From Pseudomonas oligotrophica (lineage in GTDB: Bacteria > Pseudomonadota > Gammaproteobacteria > Pseudomonadales > Pseudomonadaceae): a stretch of 64,000 nucleotides of DNA. Under the pieces are notes generated by a model. That model was not told the DNA's origin. It did not search any database and worked only from the letters and a program-made list of their open reading frames with translations. Positions 39,036 through 55,412 of this stretch are shown in pieces. Numbering within the stretch: position 1 is the stretch's first letter; every line of letters begins with the position of its first letter. Where the stretch lies: positions 360,147 to 424,146 of the forward strand of contig NZ_JAKJRU010000004.1 in NCBI RefSeq assembly GCF_021726475.1, read 5' to 3'. Position numbers and translations under genes: made by a program.

Positions 39036-41441
39036 TCAGTCGCGAATGGGCGGCGGCGCGATGACTTCGCGCGAGCCATTGGTATTCATGGATGTGACGA
39101 CGCCGGCCATTTCCATGGCTTCGATCATCCGCGCGGCGCGGTTGTAGCCGATCTTCAGCTTGCGCTGCACGGCGGAGATCGAGGCGCGGCGGCTTTCGGT
39201 GACGAAGCGCACGGCCTCGTCATAGAGCGGATCCTCCTCGCTGCCCTCGCCGCCTTCGCCGCCGCCGGCACCTTCGAAGCCGCTGCCGGCCTCCTCGACG
39301 CCGGCGAGGATTTCCTCGACGTAGTCAGGCGCACCGCGTGCCTTCCAGGCCTCGACGACCCGATGAACCTCGTCGTCCGAGACGAAGGCGCCGTGCACGC
39401 GGATCGGCAGGCCGGTCCCCGGTGGCAGGTAGAGCATGTCGCCATGGCCCAGCAGCTGCTCGGCGCCGCCTTGGTCGAGGATGGTGCGCGAGTCGATCTT
39501 GCTCGAAACTTGGAACGCCATGCGGGTGGGAATGTTGGCCTTGATCAGACCGGTGATCACATCCACCGACGGACGCTGGGTGGCGAGGATCAGGTGGATG
39601 CCGGCGGCACGCGCCTTCTGCGCGATGCGGGCGATCAGCTCCTCGACCTTCTTGCCGACGATCATCATCATGTCGGCGAATTCGTCGACCACCACCACGA
39701 TGGTCGGCAAGGCCTTCAGGTAAGGCGGCTCGTCGTCCATGGATTCGCGCTTGTAGAGCGGATCGTGCAGGGGCGCGCCGGCCTCCTCCGCTTCCTTGAT
39801 CTTGCGGTTGAAGCCCGCCAGGTTGCGCACGCCCATCGCCGCCATCAGCTTGTAGCGTCGCTCCATCTCGGCGACGCTCCAGCGCAGCGCGTTGGCGGCC
39901 TCCTTCATGTCGGTGACCACCGGGCAGAGCAGGTGCGGGATGCCCTCGTAGATCGACAGTTCGAGCATCTTCGGGTCGATCATGATCAGCCGCGCCTCTT
40001 CCGGGGTCGACTTGAACAGGATCGACAGGATCATCGCGTTGACGCCCACCGACTTGCCGGAACCGGTGGTACCGGCCACCAGCAGGTGCGGCATCTTGGC
40101 CAGGTCGGCGATCACCGGCTTGCCGCCGATGTCGTGGCCCAGGGCCAGGGTGACCGGCGACTTGGCGTCGTCGTAGGGCGCCGACGACAGCACCTCGGAG
40201 AACCGCACGATCTGCCGGTCCTCGTTGGGGATCTCGATGCCGACCGTGGTCTTGCCCGGGATCACCTCGACGACACGTACGCTGATCACCGCCAGCGAGC
40301 GCGCCAGGTCCTTGGCCAGGTTGGAGATGCGGCTGACCTTGACGCCGGGTGCCGGCTGGATCTCGAAGCGGGTGATGACCGGGCCGGGATGGACCGACTC
40401 CACCGTCACCTCGACGCCGAACTCCTTTAGCTTGATTTCCAGCAGGCGCGACATCGCCTCGAGGGATTCGGGCGAAAACTGCTTCTGCTGCTTTTCGGCG
40501 ACATCCAGCAGGGAGATCGGCGGCAGGCTGCCCTCGATCAGCGGATCGACGAACAGCGTCGCCTGTTTCTCCTTCATCACCCGCTTGCTCGGCTCGGTGG
40601 CCTTGGGCGCAACGGGCGGCTCAATGACCGGGGCCGGACGCTTCTCGCGCTCGCTCATGTGCCGGGACAGCGACTCCTCGCGCTCGAGCAGGCGCTCCCT
40701 GACCCGCGCCTGCTCCTTGCGATCACGCACGACCGGAGCGGCGACTTCACTGACCCGCTCATCGACCTCCCGCAGCTGGGCGACCAACTGCTTGCGCTCG
40801 CTGCGCGCTGCCCACCAGCGGCTGAAACCACTCTGGATCAGCTCGAGCAGATCGAGGGTGATCTTGCCAGTCAGGTCCATGACCTTGAACCAGGAGAGGT
40901 CAGTGAACACGGTCAGCCCGAAGAGGAACAGCGCCAACAGCCCCAGCGTACTGCCCTGGACGTTCAGCGAGCTGACCGCGAGCTGGCCTAGGCTTTCGCC
41001 GAGCGCACCGCCGGCCGAGGCCGGCAGGGCCTCGGCCGCGCGGAAGTGGATATAGGCCAGCGCCGAGCCAGACAGCACAAGGAAGACCAGGCCGATCAGG
41101 CGCCAGGAAAACAGCCAGCCATTCCAGCGCCACGGCTGGTGCCGCGCGCGGAACACCTGCCAGGTCTTGATCGCCAGCAGCAGGGGGAAGAGATAGGCGA
41201 AATAACCGAGCGCCATGAACAGCACGTCGGCAAACCAGGCGCCGGCCCGACCAGCCGCATTCTGCACCTGCTGCACGTTGCTGGTGTGAGTCCAGCCGGG
41301 ATCGGAAGGCTCGTAGGTGAGCAGCGCCATCCACAGGTACGCGCAGAGCACGCCAAGCGCGATCAGCGCGCCCTCCTTCAGGCGGTAATGCAATTGCTGT
41401 CGCCACGACGAAGCCGTCGCAGTGGTAGAGGAGTTCTTCAA
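39036..41441 (-). CDS. ftsK: DNA translocase FtsK
   Basis: About 801 residues. Coordinates chromosome dimer resolution with division. Four or five N-terminal membrane helices (residues about 25-185), a charged linker, RecA-like motor with Walker [14 protein letters not shown] and Walker [14 protein letters not shown], and the C-terminal gamma DNA-binding domain ([21 protein letters not shown]). No ATG fits: TTG 41441, with AGGA about ten bases upstream, gives the normal start LKNSST ahead of the first helix. Longer upstream frame is non-coding in appearance. Divergent from trxB. Confidence 0.93.
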   Translation of the reverse strand: MKNSSTTATASSWRQQLHYRLKEGALIALGVLCAYLWMALLTYEPSDPGWTHTSNVQQVQNAAGRAGAWFADVLFMALGYFAYLFPLLLAIKTWQVFRARHQPWRWNGWLFSWRLIGLVFLVLSGSALAYIHFRAAEALPASAGGALGESLGQLAVSSLNVQGSTLGLLALFLFGLTVFTDLSWFKVMDLTGKITLDLLELIQSGFSRWWAARSERKQLVAQLREVDERVSEVAAPVVRDRKEQARVRERLLEREESLSRHMSEREKRPAPVIEPPVAPKATEPSKRVMKEKQATLFVDPLIEGSLPPISLLDVAEKQQKQFSPESLEAMSRLLEIKLKEFGVEVTVESVHPGPVITRFEIQPAPGVKVSRISNLAKDLARSLAVISVRVVEVIPGKTTVGIEIPNEDRQIVRFSEVLSSAPYDDAKSPVTLALGHDIGGKPVIADLAKMPHLLVAGTTGSGKSVGVNAMILSILFKSTPEEARLIMIDPKMLELSIYEGIPHLLCPVVTDMKEAANALRWSVAEMERRYKLMAAMGVRNLAGFNRKIKEAEEAGAPLHDPLYKRESMDDEPPYLKALPTIVVVVDEFADMMMIVGKKVEELIARIAQKARAAGIHLILATQRPSVDVITGLIKANIPTRMAFQVSSKIDSRTILDQGGAEQLLGHGDMLYLPPGTGLPIRVHGAFVSDDEVHRVVEAWKARGAPDYVEEILAGVEEAGSGFEGAGGGEGGEGSEEDPLYDEAVRFVTESRRASISAVQRKLKIGYNRAARMIEAMEMAGVVTSMNTNGSREVIAPPPIRD

Positions 41442-41646
41442 AACGCTTCGTTTCCTGCGCCCTTCAGCGCGCTCGATGAACCGGTGACGGCTGTAAGCCG
41501 GGCATTGTACGGGTTTGTCGGTCTGATCGCATGTCGGTTCCGCAGCGCTCGGGCATTCGCACGTCGGTTCGGTGTAGCATAATCTCCAGTTTTCGCCGTG
41601 CGTCTCGACTGGAGCACGCTTTCCATTAGGCAACAAAGGCTTATGA

Positions 41647-42603
<957 letters not shown>

Positions 42604-42645
42604 CTGGGCTCGGCGGGCCCGGCCCGCCGCCCCTTGCCCCCGCCC

Positions 42646-43326
42646 ATGCTGACCTGGCTGCACCGTCACGACACCTGGTTCCCTCCGCTCGAGCAGGCGC
42701 TGCGCGAGCCCAACGGACTGCTGGCAGCCGGTGGCGACCTGCGCCCCGAGCGCCTGATCGCCGCCTACCGGCACGGCTGTTTTCCCTGGTATCAGGAAGG
42801 CCAGCCCATCCTCTGGTGGTCGCCCGATCCTCGCACCGTACTCTTCCCGGCCGAGCTGCATGTCTCGCGCAGCCTGCGCAAGCGCATTCGCCAGGGTGAG
42901 TTCCAGGTGACCTTCGACCAGGACTTCACGGCGGTAATCCGGGGCTGCGCCGCGCCGCGTACCTATGCCGATGGCACCTGGATCACCACGCCGATGCAGC
43001 ACGCCTACCTCGAACTGCACCGAATGGGCATCGCCCACTCGGTGGAGGTCTGGAAAGACGAAGCGCTGGTAGGCGGGCTGTACGGCCTGGCAATGGGTCG
43101 GCTGTTCTTTGGCGAATCCATGTTCAGCCGCACCACAGACGCCTCCAAGGTAGGTTTCGTAACCCTGGTGGAACGACTGGCCGACCGCGGATTCGAAATG
43201 ATTGACTGCCAGATGCCCACCCGGCACCTGGCAAGTTTTGGCGCCCGCCCGATTCCCCGCAGCGAATTCGCACAACTGCTCGAGCGCTATCTCGACCCAC
43301 CCGACAGGACGAATTGGCGAGCGTAG
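42646..43326 (+). CDS. aat: Leucyl/phenylalanyl-tRNA-protein transferase
   Basis: 226 residues. Adds Leu or Phe to N-terminal Arg/Lys, creating N-degrons for ClpS-ClpA. GCFPWYQ and WWSPDPR plus LFFGESMFS are family hallmarks. ATG 42646 begins MLTWLHR; the TTG at 42634 is unlikely. Confidence 0.95.
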   Translation: MLTWLHRHDTWFPPLEQALREPNGLLAAGGDLRPERLIAAYRHGCFPWYQEGQPILWWSPDPRTVLFPAELHVSRSLRKRIRQGEFQVTFDQDFTAVIRGCAAPRTYADGTWITTPMQHAYLELHRMGIAHSVEVWKDEALVGGLYGLAMGRLFFGESMFSRTTDASKVGFVTLVERLADRGFEMIDCQMPTRHLASFGARPIPRSEFAQLLERYLDPPDRTNWRA

Positions 43327-43378
43327 TCGAGCATGACAAGCTGACCTACACTGAACGCAAGTTTCGTGAGAGTTGACC

Positions 43379-44086
43379 ATGACTTCACTGGCCCGCCTCA
43401 AGTTCTATGCAACGCAGCCCCATCCGTGCAGCTATCTGCCCGACGAGCAGGCCACCACCCTCTTCCTCGACCCCAGCCAGCCGATGGATGTACACGTCTA
43501 TGCGGAGCTGTCCGAGATGGGCTTCAGGCGCAGCGGCGACCACCTCTATCGGCCGCACTGCCAGCGCTGCTCGGCCTGCATACCGGCCCGGATCCCGGCC
43601 GACAGCCTGGTGCCCAACCGACAGCAGAAGCGCATCCTCAAGCGCAACGCCGACCTCCAGGTCAAGGCGGTACGCCCGTGCTTCACCGAGGAGTACTACG
43701 CGCTCTACGCCACTTACATCGAGAGGCGGCATGCCGACGGCGACATGTACCCGCCCAGCCGCGAGCAATTCAATACCTTCCTTGTGCGCGACCTGCCCTT
43801 CTGTCGCTTCTACGAGTTCCGTCATGCCGGGCGCCTGCTGGCACTGGCCGTGACCGACGTGCTGCCCAATGGGCTTTCCGCCGTCTACACCTTCTACGAT
43901 CCGAACGAAGAGCGGCGCAGCCTCGGGCGCTACGCCATCCTCTGGCAGATCGGCGAGGCGGCCCGGCTTGGGCTCGACGCCGTCTATCTCGGTTACTGGA
44001 TCAAGAATTGCCGGAAGATGAACTACAAGACCGAATACCGCCCGATCGAGCTACTGGTCAGCCAGCGCTGGATAACCCTCAGCTGA
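43379..44086 (+). CDS. bpt: Aspartate/glutamate leucyltransferase
   Basis: 235 residues, ATE1-like. Adds Leu to N-terminal Asp/Glu. Carries the conserved [13 protein letters not shown] cysteines and [15 protein letters not shown]. Next to aat and close to clpA and clpS, so most of the N-degron pathway is clustered here. Confidence 0.93.
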   Translation: MTSLARLKFYATQPHPCSYLPDEQATTLFLDPSQPMDVHVYAELSEMGFRRSGDHLYRPHCQRCSACIPARIPADSLVPNRQQKRILKRNADLQVKAVRPCFTEEYYALYATYIERRHADGDMYPPSREQFNTFLVRDLPFCRFYEFRHAGRLLALAVTDVLPNGLSAVYTFYDPNEERRSLGRYAILWQIGEAARLGLDAVYLGYWIKNCRKMNYKTEYRPIELLVSQRWITLS

Positions 44087-44178
44087 GGGCCTTGGCTCGA
44101 CAGGGGTTTTCAGGCACAATACTTGCCGTTTTTGCCGGCGCATCTCCCGGCGTTCATTGATATCGAGGACTCTGCTGA

Positions 44179-44397
44179 ATGTCGAAAGAAGACAGCTTCG
44201 AAATGGAAGGTACTGTCGTCGACACCCTGCCCAACACCATGTTCCGCGTGGAGTTGGAGAACGGGCACGTCGTTACTGCGCACATCTCCGGCAAGATGCG
44301 CAAGAACTACATCCGCATTCTTACTGGTGACAAGGTTCGTGTAGAACTGACCCCTTACGACTTGAGCAAGGGTCGCATCACCTACCGCGCCCGCTGA
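44179..44397 (+). CDS. infA: Translation initiation factor IF-1
   Basis: 72 residues, single OB fold; near-invariant sequence ([30 protein letters not shown]). GAGG lies upstream of ATG 44179. Followed by a strong terminator shared with clpA. Confidence 0.97.
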
Positions 44398-44408
44398 GCA
44401 GACACCAG

Positions 44409-44439
44409 AAAAAACGCCCGGTCTGACCGGGCGTTTTTT
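44409..44439. terminator. Bidirectional terminator between infA and clpA
   Basis: AAAAAACGCCCGGT-CTGA-CCGGGCGTTTTTT (one unpaired T at the loop edge); T-runs on both strands serve the convergent genes. Confidence 0.9.
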
Positions 44440-44485
44440 GTTTCCAGTTTCCTCAGACGGCAGCGCTCGACTGCCGCCCTCTCAA

Positions 44486-46756
44486 CTACGCCAACTCGGC
44501 CGTGGTTTCGAACTCGAAGAACAGCTCGTCATCCCGCAGGTCGACCCGCACCACACCGCCATGGTCGGCCAATTCGCCAAACAGGATCTCCTCGGCCAGC
44601 GGCCGCTTGATCTTGTCCTGGATCAGCCGCGCCATCGGACGTGCCCCCATCCGTGCATCGTAGCCATGCTCGGCCAGCCAGCCGCGCGCCGCATCGGAGA
44701 CCTCGAGCGTGACGTGCTTGTCCTCGAGTTGCGCCTGCAGCTCGATGAGGAACTTGTCGACGATGCTCTTGATGACCTCGTGACTGAGACGGCCGAACTG
44801 GATGATGGTATCCAGGCGGTTGCGGAACTCCGGTGTGAAGCTCTTCTTGATGACCTCCATGGCGTCGGACGCATGATCCTGCAGGGTGAAGCCGATGGAG
44901 GCCCGCGCGGCAGTCTCCGCCCCCGCATTGGTGGTCATGATGATGATCACGTTGCGGAAGTCGGCCTTGCGACCGTTGTTGTCGGTCAGCGTCCCGTGGT
45001 CCATGACCTGCAGCAACAGGTTGAAGACCTCGGGGTGAGCCTTCTCGATCTCGTCGAGCAACAGTACGCAATGAGGCTGCTTGGTGATTGCCTCGGTCAA
45101 CAGCCCACCCTGGTCGAAGCCTACATATCCGGGCGGCGCACCGATCAGCCGCGAAACGGTATGCCGCTCCATGTACTCGGACATATCGAAACGCACCAGC
45201 TCGATCCCCAGCGCCCGAGCCAGCTGCCGCGCCACCTCGGTCTTGCCGACACCGGTCGGCCCGGCGAACAGGAATGAGCCGACCGGCTTGTCAGGTGCCT
45301 TCAGCCCGGCACGCGACAGCTTGATGGCGGTAGCCAGGGAGGCGATGGCGTCGTCCTGGCCGAACACGGTCAGCCTGAGGTCACGCTCCAAGTTGCGCAG
45401 CAGTTCCTTGTCGGAACTGGTCACATGCTTGGGCGGGATGCGGGCGATCTTCGCCACGATGTCTTCGATCTGCTCGACCTCGATGCGCTTGAGCCGCGCG
45501 CTCTCGGGCTGGAGCCGCTGGAATGCGCCCGCCTCGTCCACCACGTCGATGGCCTTGTCGGGCATGTGCCGATCGTTGATGTAGCGCGAGGCCAACTCGG
45601 CCGCTGCGCGCAGCGCCTCGTCGCTGTATTCGATGTTGTGATGCTGCTCGAAGCGTCCCTTGAGACCGCGCAGGATGCCGACGGTGTCCTCCACCGAAGG
45701 CTCGGAGACATCGACCTTCTGGAAGCGACGGGCCAGCGCACGATCCTTCTCGAAGATGCCGCGGAATTCCTGGAACGTGGTCGAGCCGATGCAGCGAATT
45801 TCCCCCGACGACAGCAACGGCTTGAGCAGGTTGGACGCATCCATCACCCCGCCCGAGGCGGCCCCCGCCCCGATGATGGTGTGGATTTCGTCGATAAACA
45901 GGATCGCCTGCGGGCGCTTGCGCAGCTCGCCGAGCAGCGCCTTGAAGCGCTTCTCGAAATCGCCGCGATACTTGGTCCCAGCCAGCAGCGCACCGAGATC
46001 GAGCGAATAGACAACGCTCTCGCGCAACAGGTCCGGGACCTGCCCGTCGACGATGCGCTTGGCCAGCCCTTCCGCGATGGCGGTCTTGCCGACGCCCGCC
46101 TCGCCGACCAGCAGCGGGTTGTTCTTGCGGCGCCGCGCGAGAATCTGCGCGACGCGCTCCACTTCATGCTCGCGCCCGACCAGTGGGTCGATGCGCCCTT
46201 GCCGCGCCTGCTCGTTCAGGTTGCTGGCGTAGGCATCCAGCGGATTGCGACCGGCCGCGGCATCTCCACCCTCGTCATCCTGCATGTCGGAGTCGGACTC
46301 CGGATTGCTTCCGGTCCCGGGCACCTTGGAGATGCCGTGAGCGATGTAGTTGACGACATCGATGCGCGCGACGTTCTGCTGCTTCAGCAGGAAGACCGCC
46401 TGGCTTTCCTGTTCGCTGAAGATCGCCACCAGCACGTTGGCACCGGTGACCTCCCGCTTGCCCGAACTCTGCACATGGAAGACCGCACGCTGCAAGACAC
46501 GCTGGAAACCCAGTGTCGGTTGCGTTTCGCGCTCTTCGTCGTGCTGTGGAATGAGTGGCGTGGTGGAGTCGATGAACTCCTGCAAGTCATGACGTAGTTT
46601 GTCGAGGCTGGCGCCGCATGCGCGCAGGACGGTGGCGGCGGCTTCATTATCGAGCAGGGCCAACAGGAGGTGTTCAACCGTCATGAATTCATGGCGCTTG
46701 GCACGTGCCTCTTTGAAAGCCAGATTCAGGGTGACTTCGAGTTCACGGTTCAACAT
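44486..46756 (-). CDS. clpA: ATP-dependent Clp protease ATP-binding subunit ClpA
   Basis: 756 residues. Unfoldase of ClpAP. N-domain (residues 1-145) that docks ClpS, first AAA+ module with [13 protein letters not shown] near residue 217, second with [13 protein letters not shown] near 495. Acidic linker with [11 protein letters not shown] between N-domain and D1. 29 bases after clpS, same strand. Confidence 0.97.
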   Translation of the reverse strand: MLNRELEVTLNLAFKEARAKRHEFMTVEHLLLALLDNEAAATVLRACGASLDKLRHDLQEFIDSTTPLIPQHDEERETQPTLGFQRVLQRAVFHVQSSGKREVTGANVLVAIFSEQESQAVFLLKQQNVARIDVVNYIAHGISKVPGTGSNPESDSDMQDDEGGDAAAGRNPLDAYASNLNEQARQGRIDPLVGREHEVERVAQILARRRKNNPLLVGEAGVGKTAIAEGLAKRIVDGQVPDLLRESVVYSLDLGALLAGTKYRGDFEKRFKALLGELRKRPQAILFIDEIHTIIGAGAASGGVMDASNLLKPLLSSGEIRCIGSTTFQEFRGIFEKDRALARRFQKVDVSEPSVEDTVGILRGLKGRFEQHHNIEYSDEALRAAAELASRYINDRHMPDKAIDVVDEAGAFQRLQPESARLKRIEVEQIEDIVAKIARIPPKHVTSSDKELLRNLERDLRLTVFGQDDAIASLATAIKLSRAGLKAPDKPVGSFLFAGPTGVGKTEVARQLARALGIELVRFDMSEYMERHTVSRLIGAPPGYVGFDQGGLLTEAITKQPHCVLLLDEIEKAHPEVFNLLLQVMDHGTLTDNNGRKADFRNVIIIMTTNAGAETAARASIGFTLQDHASDAMEVIKKSFTPEFRNRLDTIIQFGRLSHEVIKSIVDKFLIELQAQLEDKHVTLEVSDAARGWLAEHGYDARMGARPMARLIQDKIKRPLAEEILFGELADHGGVVRVDLRDDELFFEFETTAELA

Positions 46757-46785
46757 AGCTTCACCTCTTACCCCAGCAGTCGGAG

Positions 46786-47154
46786 TTAACCGTCCTTCTC
46801 GATCTCACAGAGCAGCGGGTGCTGGCATTCCCTTGCATATTGATTGACTTGCATCGCTTTGGTTTCAGCAATGTCGCGGGTATAAACCCCACAAACTGCA
46901 CGGCCTTCGGTATGAACTGCGAGCATGATCTTGGTCGCCAGCTCTCGATTGTGGTTGAAGATCGACTCGAGAACTTCGACCACGAAATCCATCGGTGTGT
47001 AGTCGTCATTGAACATGACAACTTTATACATCGAGGGTGCCTTCAGCGCCGGTTTGGCCTCCTCCACCGCCAGCCCGGAACCGTCATGGGGCTCGTCTGC
47101 ATCGGGTCGCTGATCCTGATTGAATGTTAGTCGAATATGAGCAAATGCACGCAT
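46786..47154 (-). CDS. clpS: ATP-dependent Clp protease adaptor ClpS
   Basis: 122 residues. Delivers N-degron proteins to ClpA. Core motif [21 protein letters not shown] and [17 protein letters not shown]. The start [14 protein letters not shown] (ATG 47154) matches Pseudomonas homologues; a longer frame to 47247 has no support. Divergent from cspD. Confidence 0.94.
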   Translation of the reverse strand: MRAFAHIRLTFNQDQRPDADEPHDGSGLAVEEAKPALKAPSMYKVVMFNDDYTPMDFVVEVLESIFNHNRELATKIMLAVHTEGRAVCGVYTRDIAETKAMQVNQYARECQHPLLCEIEKDG

Positions 47155-47359
47155 GGCTACGTTCTGGAAGGGCTGGATGCCGAATGGATTGGGAGCTTCG
47201 CAACTGGCGGACGAGCTGCCTTGACTAACCGAAAAACAGTGATACAAACAGTCTATGCCTGCTACGGGTATACGAGCGCAACATCGGCGTCACGCCCATC
47301 GAGCGCGGAATGAAACGGATGTTACTCCGGTGACGGACTCCTTGCAGAGGGACAACAGC

Positions 47360-47626
47360 ATGCTAAGCGGTAAGGTCAAGTGGTTCAACAACGCCAAGGG
47401 CTACGGGTTCATCGTAGCAGACGGCGGAGATGAGGACCTGTTCGCCCATTATTCAGCCATTCAGATGGAAGGTTATCGGACGCTGAAGGCCGGGCAAGCA
47501 GTCATGTTCAATATCCTGCAAGGGCCCAAGGGCCTGCATGCCGTGGAAATCCGGCCGCAGGTCACTGCAGAGGCAGCCGCCGCCGTACAGATCGCCGAAC
47601 AGGCAGGAACCAAGACGCCGGCCTGA
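47360..47626 (+). CDS. cspD: Cold-shock-domain protein CspD
   Basis: 88 residues. Single cold-shock domain with RNP1 (KGYGFI) and RNP2 (DLFAHYSAI); the start GKVKWFNNAKG and the C-terminal extension fit CspD, a stationary-phase replication inhibitor in E. coli. ATG 47360. Usual divergent partner of clpS. Confidence 0.92.
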   Translation: MLSGKVKWFNNAKGYGFIVADGGDEDLFAHYSAIQMEGYRTLKAGQAVMFNILQGPKGLHAVEIRPQVTAEAAAAVQIAEQAGTKTPA

Positions 47627-47649
47627 GTGCGTCGCGACTCGTGAGTGAG

Positions 47650-47677
47650 AAAGGGCCGATCATTCGATCGGCCCTTT
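47650..47677. terminator. Bidirectional terminator between cspD and icd
   Basis: AAAGGGCCGATC-ATTC-GATCGGCCCTTT, T-runs on both sides; icd stop is six bases away. Confidence 0.88.
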
Positions 47678-47682
47678 TCTTC

Positions 47683-48939
47683 TTACATGTGGGCGATCGC
47701 AGCATCACCGAACGCCGAGCAGGACAGCAGGGTCGCGCCGTCCATCAGCCGCTCGAAGTCATAGGTGACAGTCTTGGCGGCAATCGCGCCCTCGACGCCT
47801 TTGATGATCAGGTCCGCTGCCTCGACCCAGCCCATGTGGCGCAGCATCATTTCGGCAGAGAGCACCAGCGAGCCCGGATTGACCTTGTCCTGGCCGGCGT
47901 ATTTCGGCGCGGTGCCGTGAGTCGCCTCGAACATGGCCACGGTATCCGACAGGTTTGCCCCCGGCGCGATGCCGATCCCACCAACCTCGGCCGCCAGGGC
48001 GTCGGACAGGTAGTCACCGTTGAGATTCAGCGTGGCGATCACGTCGTATTCGGCCGGGCGCAACAGGATCTGCTGCAGCATCGCATCGGCAATCGCGTCC
48101 TTGACGACGATCTCGCTGCCGGTGTTCGGATTCCTGAACTTCATCCACGGGCCGCCATCGAGCAACTCGGCGCCGAACTCGTCGCGCGCCACCTCGTAGC
48201 CCCACTCCTTGAAGGCACCCTCGGTGAACTTCATGATGTTGCCCTTGTGCACAATGGTCACCGAGCTGCGGTTGTTGTCCACCGCATACTGCAGCGCCTT
48301 GCGCATCAGCCGCTTGGTACCTTCCTGGGACACCGGCTTGATGCCGATTCCGCAGTTATCGGTGAAGCGGATCTTCTTGACCCCCATTTCCTCGGTCAGG
48401 AACTTGATGACCTTCTCCGCTTCCGGGGAGCCGGCTTTCCATTCGACGCCGGCATAGATGTCCTCGGAGTTCTCGCGAAAGATCACCATGTCGACATCGC
48501 CCGGCTTCTTGACCGGGCTCGGCACGCCGGTGAACCAGCGGACCGGACGCTGGCAGACATACAGGTCGAGTTCCTGGCGCAGCGCGACGTTCAGCGAGCG
48601 GATACCACCACCGACAGGCGTGGTCAGCGGACCCTTGATTGACACCACATAGTCACGGACCGCCTCGAGGGTTTCCTTAGGCAACCAGGTGTCAGGATCA
48701 TAGACCTGGGTCGCTTTCTCGCCCGCGTAGACTTCCATCCAGGCGATCTTGCGGCGACCGCCGTAGGCTTTCGCGACCGCCGCGTCGACGACCTTGATCA
48801 TCACCGGCGAGATGTCGATACCGATGCCATCCCCTTCTATATAAGGAATGATCGGATTATCGGGTACGTTCAACGAGTGGTCGGCATTGACGGTGATTTT
48901 GTCACCGCTGCTAGGCACCTGGATCTTCTGGTATCCCAT
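47683..48939 (-). CDS. icd: Isocitrate dehydrogenase, NADP-dependent, homodimeric
   Basis: 418 residues, E. coli Icd type. Isocitrate to 2-oxoglutarate in the TCA cycle. The isocitrate-binding loop [18 protein letters not shown] carries the serine that AceK phosphorylates; [17 protein letters not shown] carries the Lys-Tyr pair for NADP. Divergent from the monomeric isozyme. Confidence 0.97.
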   Translation of the reverse strand: MGYQKIQVPSSGDKITVNADHSLNVPDNPIIPYIEGDGIGIDISPVMIKVVDAAVAKAYGGRRKIAWMEVYAGEKATQVYDPDTWLPKETLEAVRDYVVSIKGPLTTPVGGGIRSLNVALRQELDLYVCQRPVRWFTGVPSPVKKPGDVDMVIFRENSEDIYAGVEWKAGSPEAEKVIKFLTEEMGVKKIRFTDNCGIGIKPVSQEGTKRLMRKALQYAVDNNRSSVTIVHKGNIMKFTEGAFKEWGYEVARDEFGAELLDGGPWMKFRNPNTGSEIVVKDAIADAMLQQILLRPAEYDVIATLNLNGDYLSDALAAEVGGIGIAPGANLSDTVAMFEATHGTAPKYAGQDKVNPGSLVLSAEMMLRHMGWVEAADLIIKGVEGAIAAKTVTYDFERLMDGATLLSCSAFGDAAIAHM

Positions 48940-49290
48940 GCTGGACTCCGTTTCTGTGGTTAAACAGCAGTTGCAGTCTCCCCGAGCGTAGCCTACGGAC
49001 GCCGACGCAACTACAGTTCGTTCGTCGTAGCCGGCAAGGCATTCTTAGCAAGCTAGGCACAATGATATACTCCGGCGATGACTGCCGAGTCATACAGGCG
49101 AGCCATCCCTAACCGGACAAATCGTCTAGTCGGACCCGCCGAATGGTTACCTCATTCGACGCTCGTCCTTTGGGTGCATTCACATCACCGCGGCGAACCC
49201 CGATATCCGGCTCGTGCAACGAGTGCAGGAGCGCCTACCCGCGCGCATCGTGGTTCTGTGCACGCTCAGCAAAGAGAGAGTCAACGCCAA
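48940..49290. other. Divergent promoter region of icd and monomeric idh
   Basis: 351 bases with no gene. A possible -10 for idh (TATACT, 49066-49071) is visible. A longer open frame starting at 49078 runs into idh but is G+C-uncharacteristic and lacks a ribosome binding site. Confidence 0.5.
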
Positions 49291-51510
<2,220 letters not shown>

Positions 51511-51538
51511 ACCTGCGTAGCTAGCGTCACTCGCTGAG

Positions 51539-51567
51539 AAAGCCCCGGCCACGCACCGGGGCTTTTC
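51539..51567 (+). terminator. Rho-independent terminator of idh
   Basis: AAAGCCCCGG-CCACGCA-CCGGGGCTTTT followed by CTTTTT, 28 bases after the stop. Confidence 0.88.
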
Positions 51568-51625
51568 TTTTTCCGCCGACAGCCAGGCTGGTATGATTCG
51601 CCCCCTTTCCAGACCGGACGGGCAC

Positions 51626-52066
51626 ATGACCTGGCAACCGCACATCACTGTCGCCACCATCGTCGAGGATCGCGGCCGCTTTCTGCTCGTCGAGGAACTC
51701 AAGGCCGGACGACACGTCCTGAACCAGCCCGCCGGCCACCTGGAGGCGAACGAAACGCTGCGCCAGGCCGCGATCAGGGAAACCCTCGAGGAAACCGCCT
51801 GGCAGGTCGAGCTGACCGGCGTGGTCGGCATCTATCTCTACACCGCCCCCAGCAACGGCGTGACCTACCAGCGCGTATGCTTCGCGGCACGCCCGCTGTC
51901 CCACGCGCCCGAGCGCGCACTCGACGACGGCATCGTCCAGGCCACCTGGCTGACCCGCGACCAGCTGGCCGCGCAGCCGGAGCGCTGGCGCAGCGAGCTC
52001 GTCCTGCGCTGCATCGACGATTATCTGACCGGCCCGCTCCACCCACTCTCCGTCGTCCGCGACTGA
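51626..52066 (+). CDS. nudJ: NudJ-like Nudix hydrolase
   Basis: 146 residues. Nudix box [21 protein letters not shown] is intact. NudJ (YmfB) hydrolyses HMP-pyrophosphate and nucleoside tri- and diphosphates. ATG 51626 gives [11 protein letters not shown]; an earlier ATG at 51593 is unsupported. Precedes mnmA as in other gammaproteobacteria. Confidence 0.88.
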   Translation: MTWQPHITVATIVEDRGRFLLVEELKAGRHVLNQPAGHLEANETLRQAAIRETLEETAWQVELTGVVGIYLYTAPSNGVTYQRVCFAARPLSHAPERALDDGIVQATWLTRDQLAAQPERWRSELVLRCIDDYLTGPLHPLSVVRD

Positions 52067-52136
52067 ACCACCGATTCGTCCCGGCCGGGACGGCCTGATA
52101 GAATCCCTCGCATTTTCCCGGATCGCCTCGTACACC

Positions 52137-53267
52137 ATGCCCAACTCGTCATCCGCCCCAGCCCTGAAACCGCGCGTCATCGTCGGCATGTCCGGCGGCG
52201 TGGACTCATCCGTCTCCGCCCTGCTGCTGCTCGAGCAGGGCTATCGGGTCGAAGGCCTGTTCATGAAGAACTGGGAGGAAGACGACGGCACAGAATACTG
52301 CACCGCCAAGGAAGACCTGGCCGACGCCCAGGCCGTGTGCGACCGGCTCGGGATCAAGCTGCACACCGCCAACTTCGCCGCGGAATACTGGGACAACGTC
52401 TTCGAGCACTTCCTCGCCGAGTACAAGGCCGGCCGGACGCCGAACCCGGACATCCTGTGCAACCGCGAAATCAAGTTCAAGGCGTTCCTCGATTACGCCC
52501 TGATGCTCGGCGCCGACCTGATCGCCACCGGGCATTATGTCCGCCGTCGCGACCGCGACGGCCGCAGCGAGCTGCTCAAGGGGCTGGACCCGAACAAGGA
52601 CCAGAGCTACTTCCTGCATGCCGTGGGCGGCGAACAGCTGGCCCGCTCACTGTTCCCGGTGGGCGAGCTGGAAAAGCCCGAGGTCCGCGCGATCGCCGAA
52701 CAGCATGGCCTGGCGACGGCGCGCAAGAAGGACTCCACCGGCATCTGCTTCATCGGCGAGCGGCGCTTTTCCGACTTCCTCAAGCAATACCTGCCGGCCC
52801 AGCCTGGCGATATCGAAACTACCGAGGGCAAGGTCATCGGCCGTCACCATGGGCTCATGTACCACACCATCGGACAACGCCAGGGGCTCGGCATCGGCGG
52901 GCTCAAGGACGCCGGCGACGACCCCTGGTACGTCCTGGGCAAGGACCTGCAGCACAACGTGCTGGTCGTCGGCCAGGGCAACGACCATCCGTGGCTGTTC
53001 TCGCGGGCGCTGTCGGTATCGGAGATGTACTGGGTCAATCCGCTCGAACTGGGTGGCCCGCGGCGCCTGGCGGCCAAGGTGCGCTATCGGCAGGACGACC
53101 AGCCCTGCACGCTGGAGCGCACCGGCGACGCTTATCGCGTGGTGTTCGACTCGCCGCAGCGCGCCGTGACCCCGGGGCAATCGGTGGTGCTCTATGACGG
53201 CGAGATCTGCCTGGGAGGCGGCGTGATCGAACACGCCGAGCCCTGGTTCGAGGGCGCCGGCGTATGA
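52137..53267 (+). CDS. mnmA: tRNA-specific 2-thiouridylase MnmA
   Basis: 376 residues. Adds sulfur to U34 of tRNA for Glu, Gln and Lys using persulfide from TusE. PP-loop [12 protein letters not shown], catalytic cysteines in [12 protein letters not shown] (near residue 105) and [10 protein letters not shown] (near 203). Overlaps hflD by four bases. With tusBCDE in the same window most of the relay is present. Confidence 0.97.
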   Translation: MPNSSSAPALKPRVIVGMSGGVDSSVSALLLLEQGYRVEGLFMKNWEEDDGTEYCTAKEDLADAQAVCDRLGIKLHTANFAAEYWDNVFEHFLAEYKAGRTPNPDILCNREIKFKAFLDYALMLGADLIATGHYVRRRDRDGRSELLKGLDPNKDQSYFLHAVGGEQLARSLFPVGELEKPEVRAIAEQHGLATARKKDSTGICFIGERRFSDFLKQYLPAQPGDIETTEGKVIGRHHGLMYHTIGQRQGLGIGGLKDAGDDPWYVLGKDLQHNVLVVGQGNDHPWLFSRALSVSEMYWVNPLELGGPRRLAAKVRYRQDDQPCTLERTGDAYRVVFDSPQRAVTPGQSVVLYDGEICLGGGVIEHAEPWFEGAGV

Positions 53268-53884
53268 CGGCGCTCGATGAGCAACTGGTCGCCCTGGGCG
53301 CGGTTTTCCAAGCCGCCACGCTGGTCGACCGCATCGCCCGTACCGGCCAGTCGGCACCGGCACCGCTCGGCTGCCTGCTGCGCAGCCTGCTGGTCCGCTC
53401 GCCCGACTCGACGCTGGAAATCTACGGCGGCGACGACATCAACCTGCGCGACGGCTATCGCGCCCTGGTCGGCGCCCTCGAACGCGAGTCGAGCAGCCTG
53501 CAACGCGAGCCGCTGCGTTATGCGCTGGCGATGATCGGCCTGGAGCGCCAGCTCGACCGCCGCGGCGACATGCTGGACGTGATCGCCAGTCGCCTCGACC
53601 AGATCGAGATGCAGGTCGAGCACTTCGGCATCGACCACCCGAATGTCATCGCCTCCTTTGCCGCGCTGTACCAGGACACGCTCAGCACCTTCCGCCAGCG
53701 CATCCAGGTGCAGGGCGACATGCGCCACCTGCAGCAGCCGGACAACGCGGCGAAGATTCGCGCGCTGCTGCTCGCCGGCATCCGCTCGGCCCGCCTGTGG
53801 CGCCAGTTGGGCGGGCATCGCTGGCAGATGATATTCAGCCGCCGCAAGCTGCTGGACGCCCTCTACCCGCGCGTGCGTCCGTGA
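53264..53884 (+). CDS. hflD: High-frequency lysogenization protein HflD
   Basis: 206 residues, mostly alpha-helical, conserved between mnmA and purB. Peripheral membrane protein of unclear cellular role; in E. coli it restrains lambda CII. ATG 53264 overlaps the mnmA stop (ATGA). Confidence 0.92.
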   Translation: MTALDEQLVALGAVFQAATLVDRIARTGQSAPAPLGCLLRSLLVRSPDSTLEIYGGDDINLRDGYRALVGALERESSSLQREPLRYALAMIGLERQLDRRGDMLDVIASRLDQIEMQVEHFGIDHPNVIASFAALYQDTLSTFRQRIQVQGDMRHLQQPDNAAKIRALLLAGIRSARLWRQLGGHRWQMIFSRRKLLDALYPRVRP

Positions 53885-53891
53885 AATTTCG

Positions 53892-55336
<1,445 letters not shown>

Positions 55337-55352
55337 CCGACTTCATGTCTGC

Positions 55353-55377
55353 ACGCCCGGCTGTGCCGGGCGTTTTT
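55353..55377 (+). terminator. Rho-independent terminator of purB
   Basis: ACGCCCGG-CTGTG-CCGGGCGT followed by TTTTATT. Confidence 0.85.
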
Positions 55378-55412
55378 ATTTGCAGCTCTGCACAAAGAGC
55401 AAGGTGTTACGC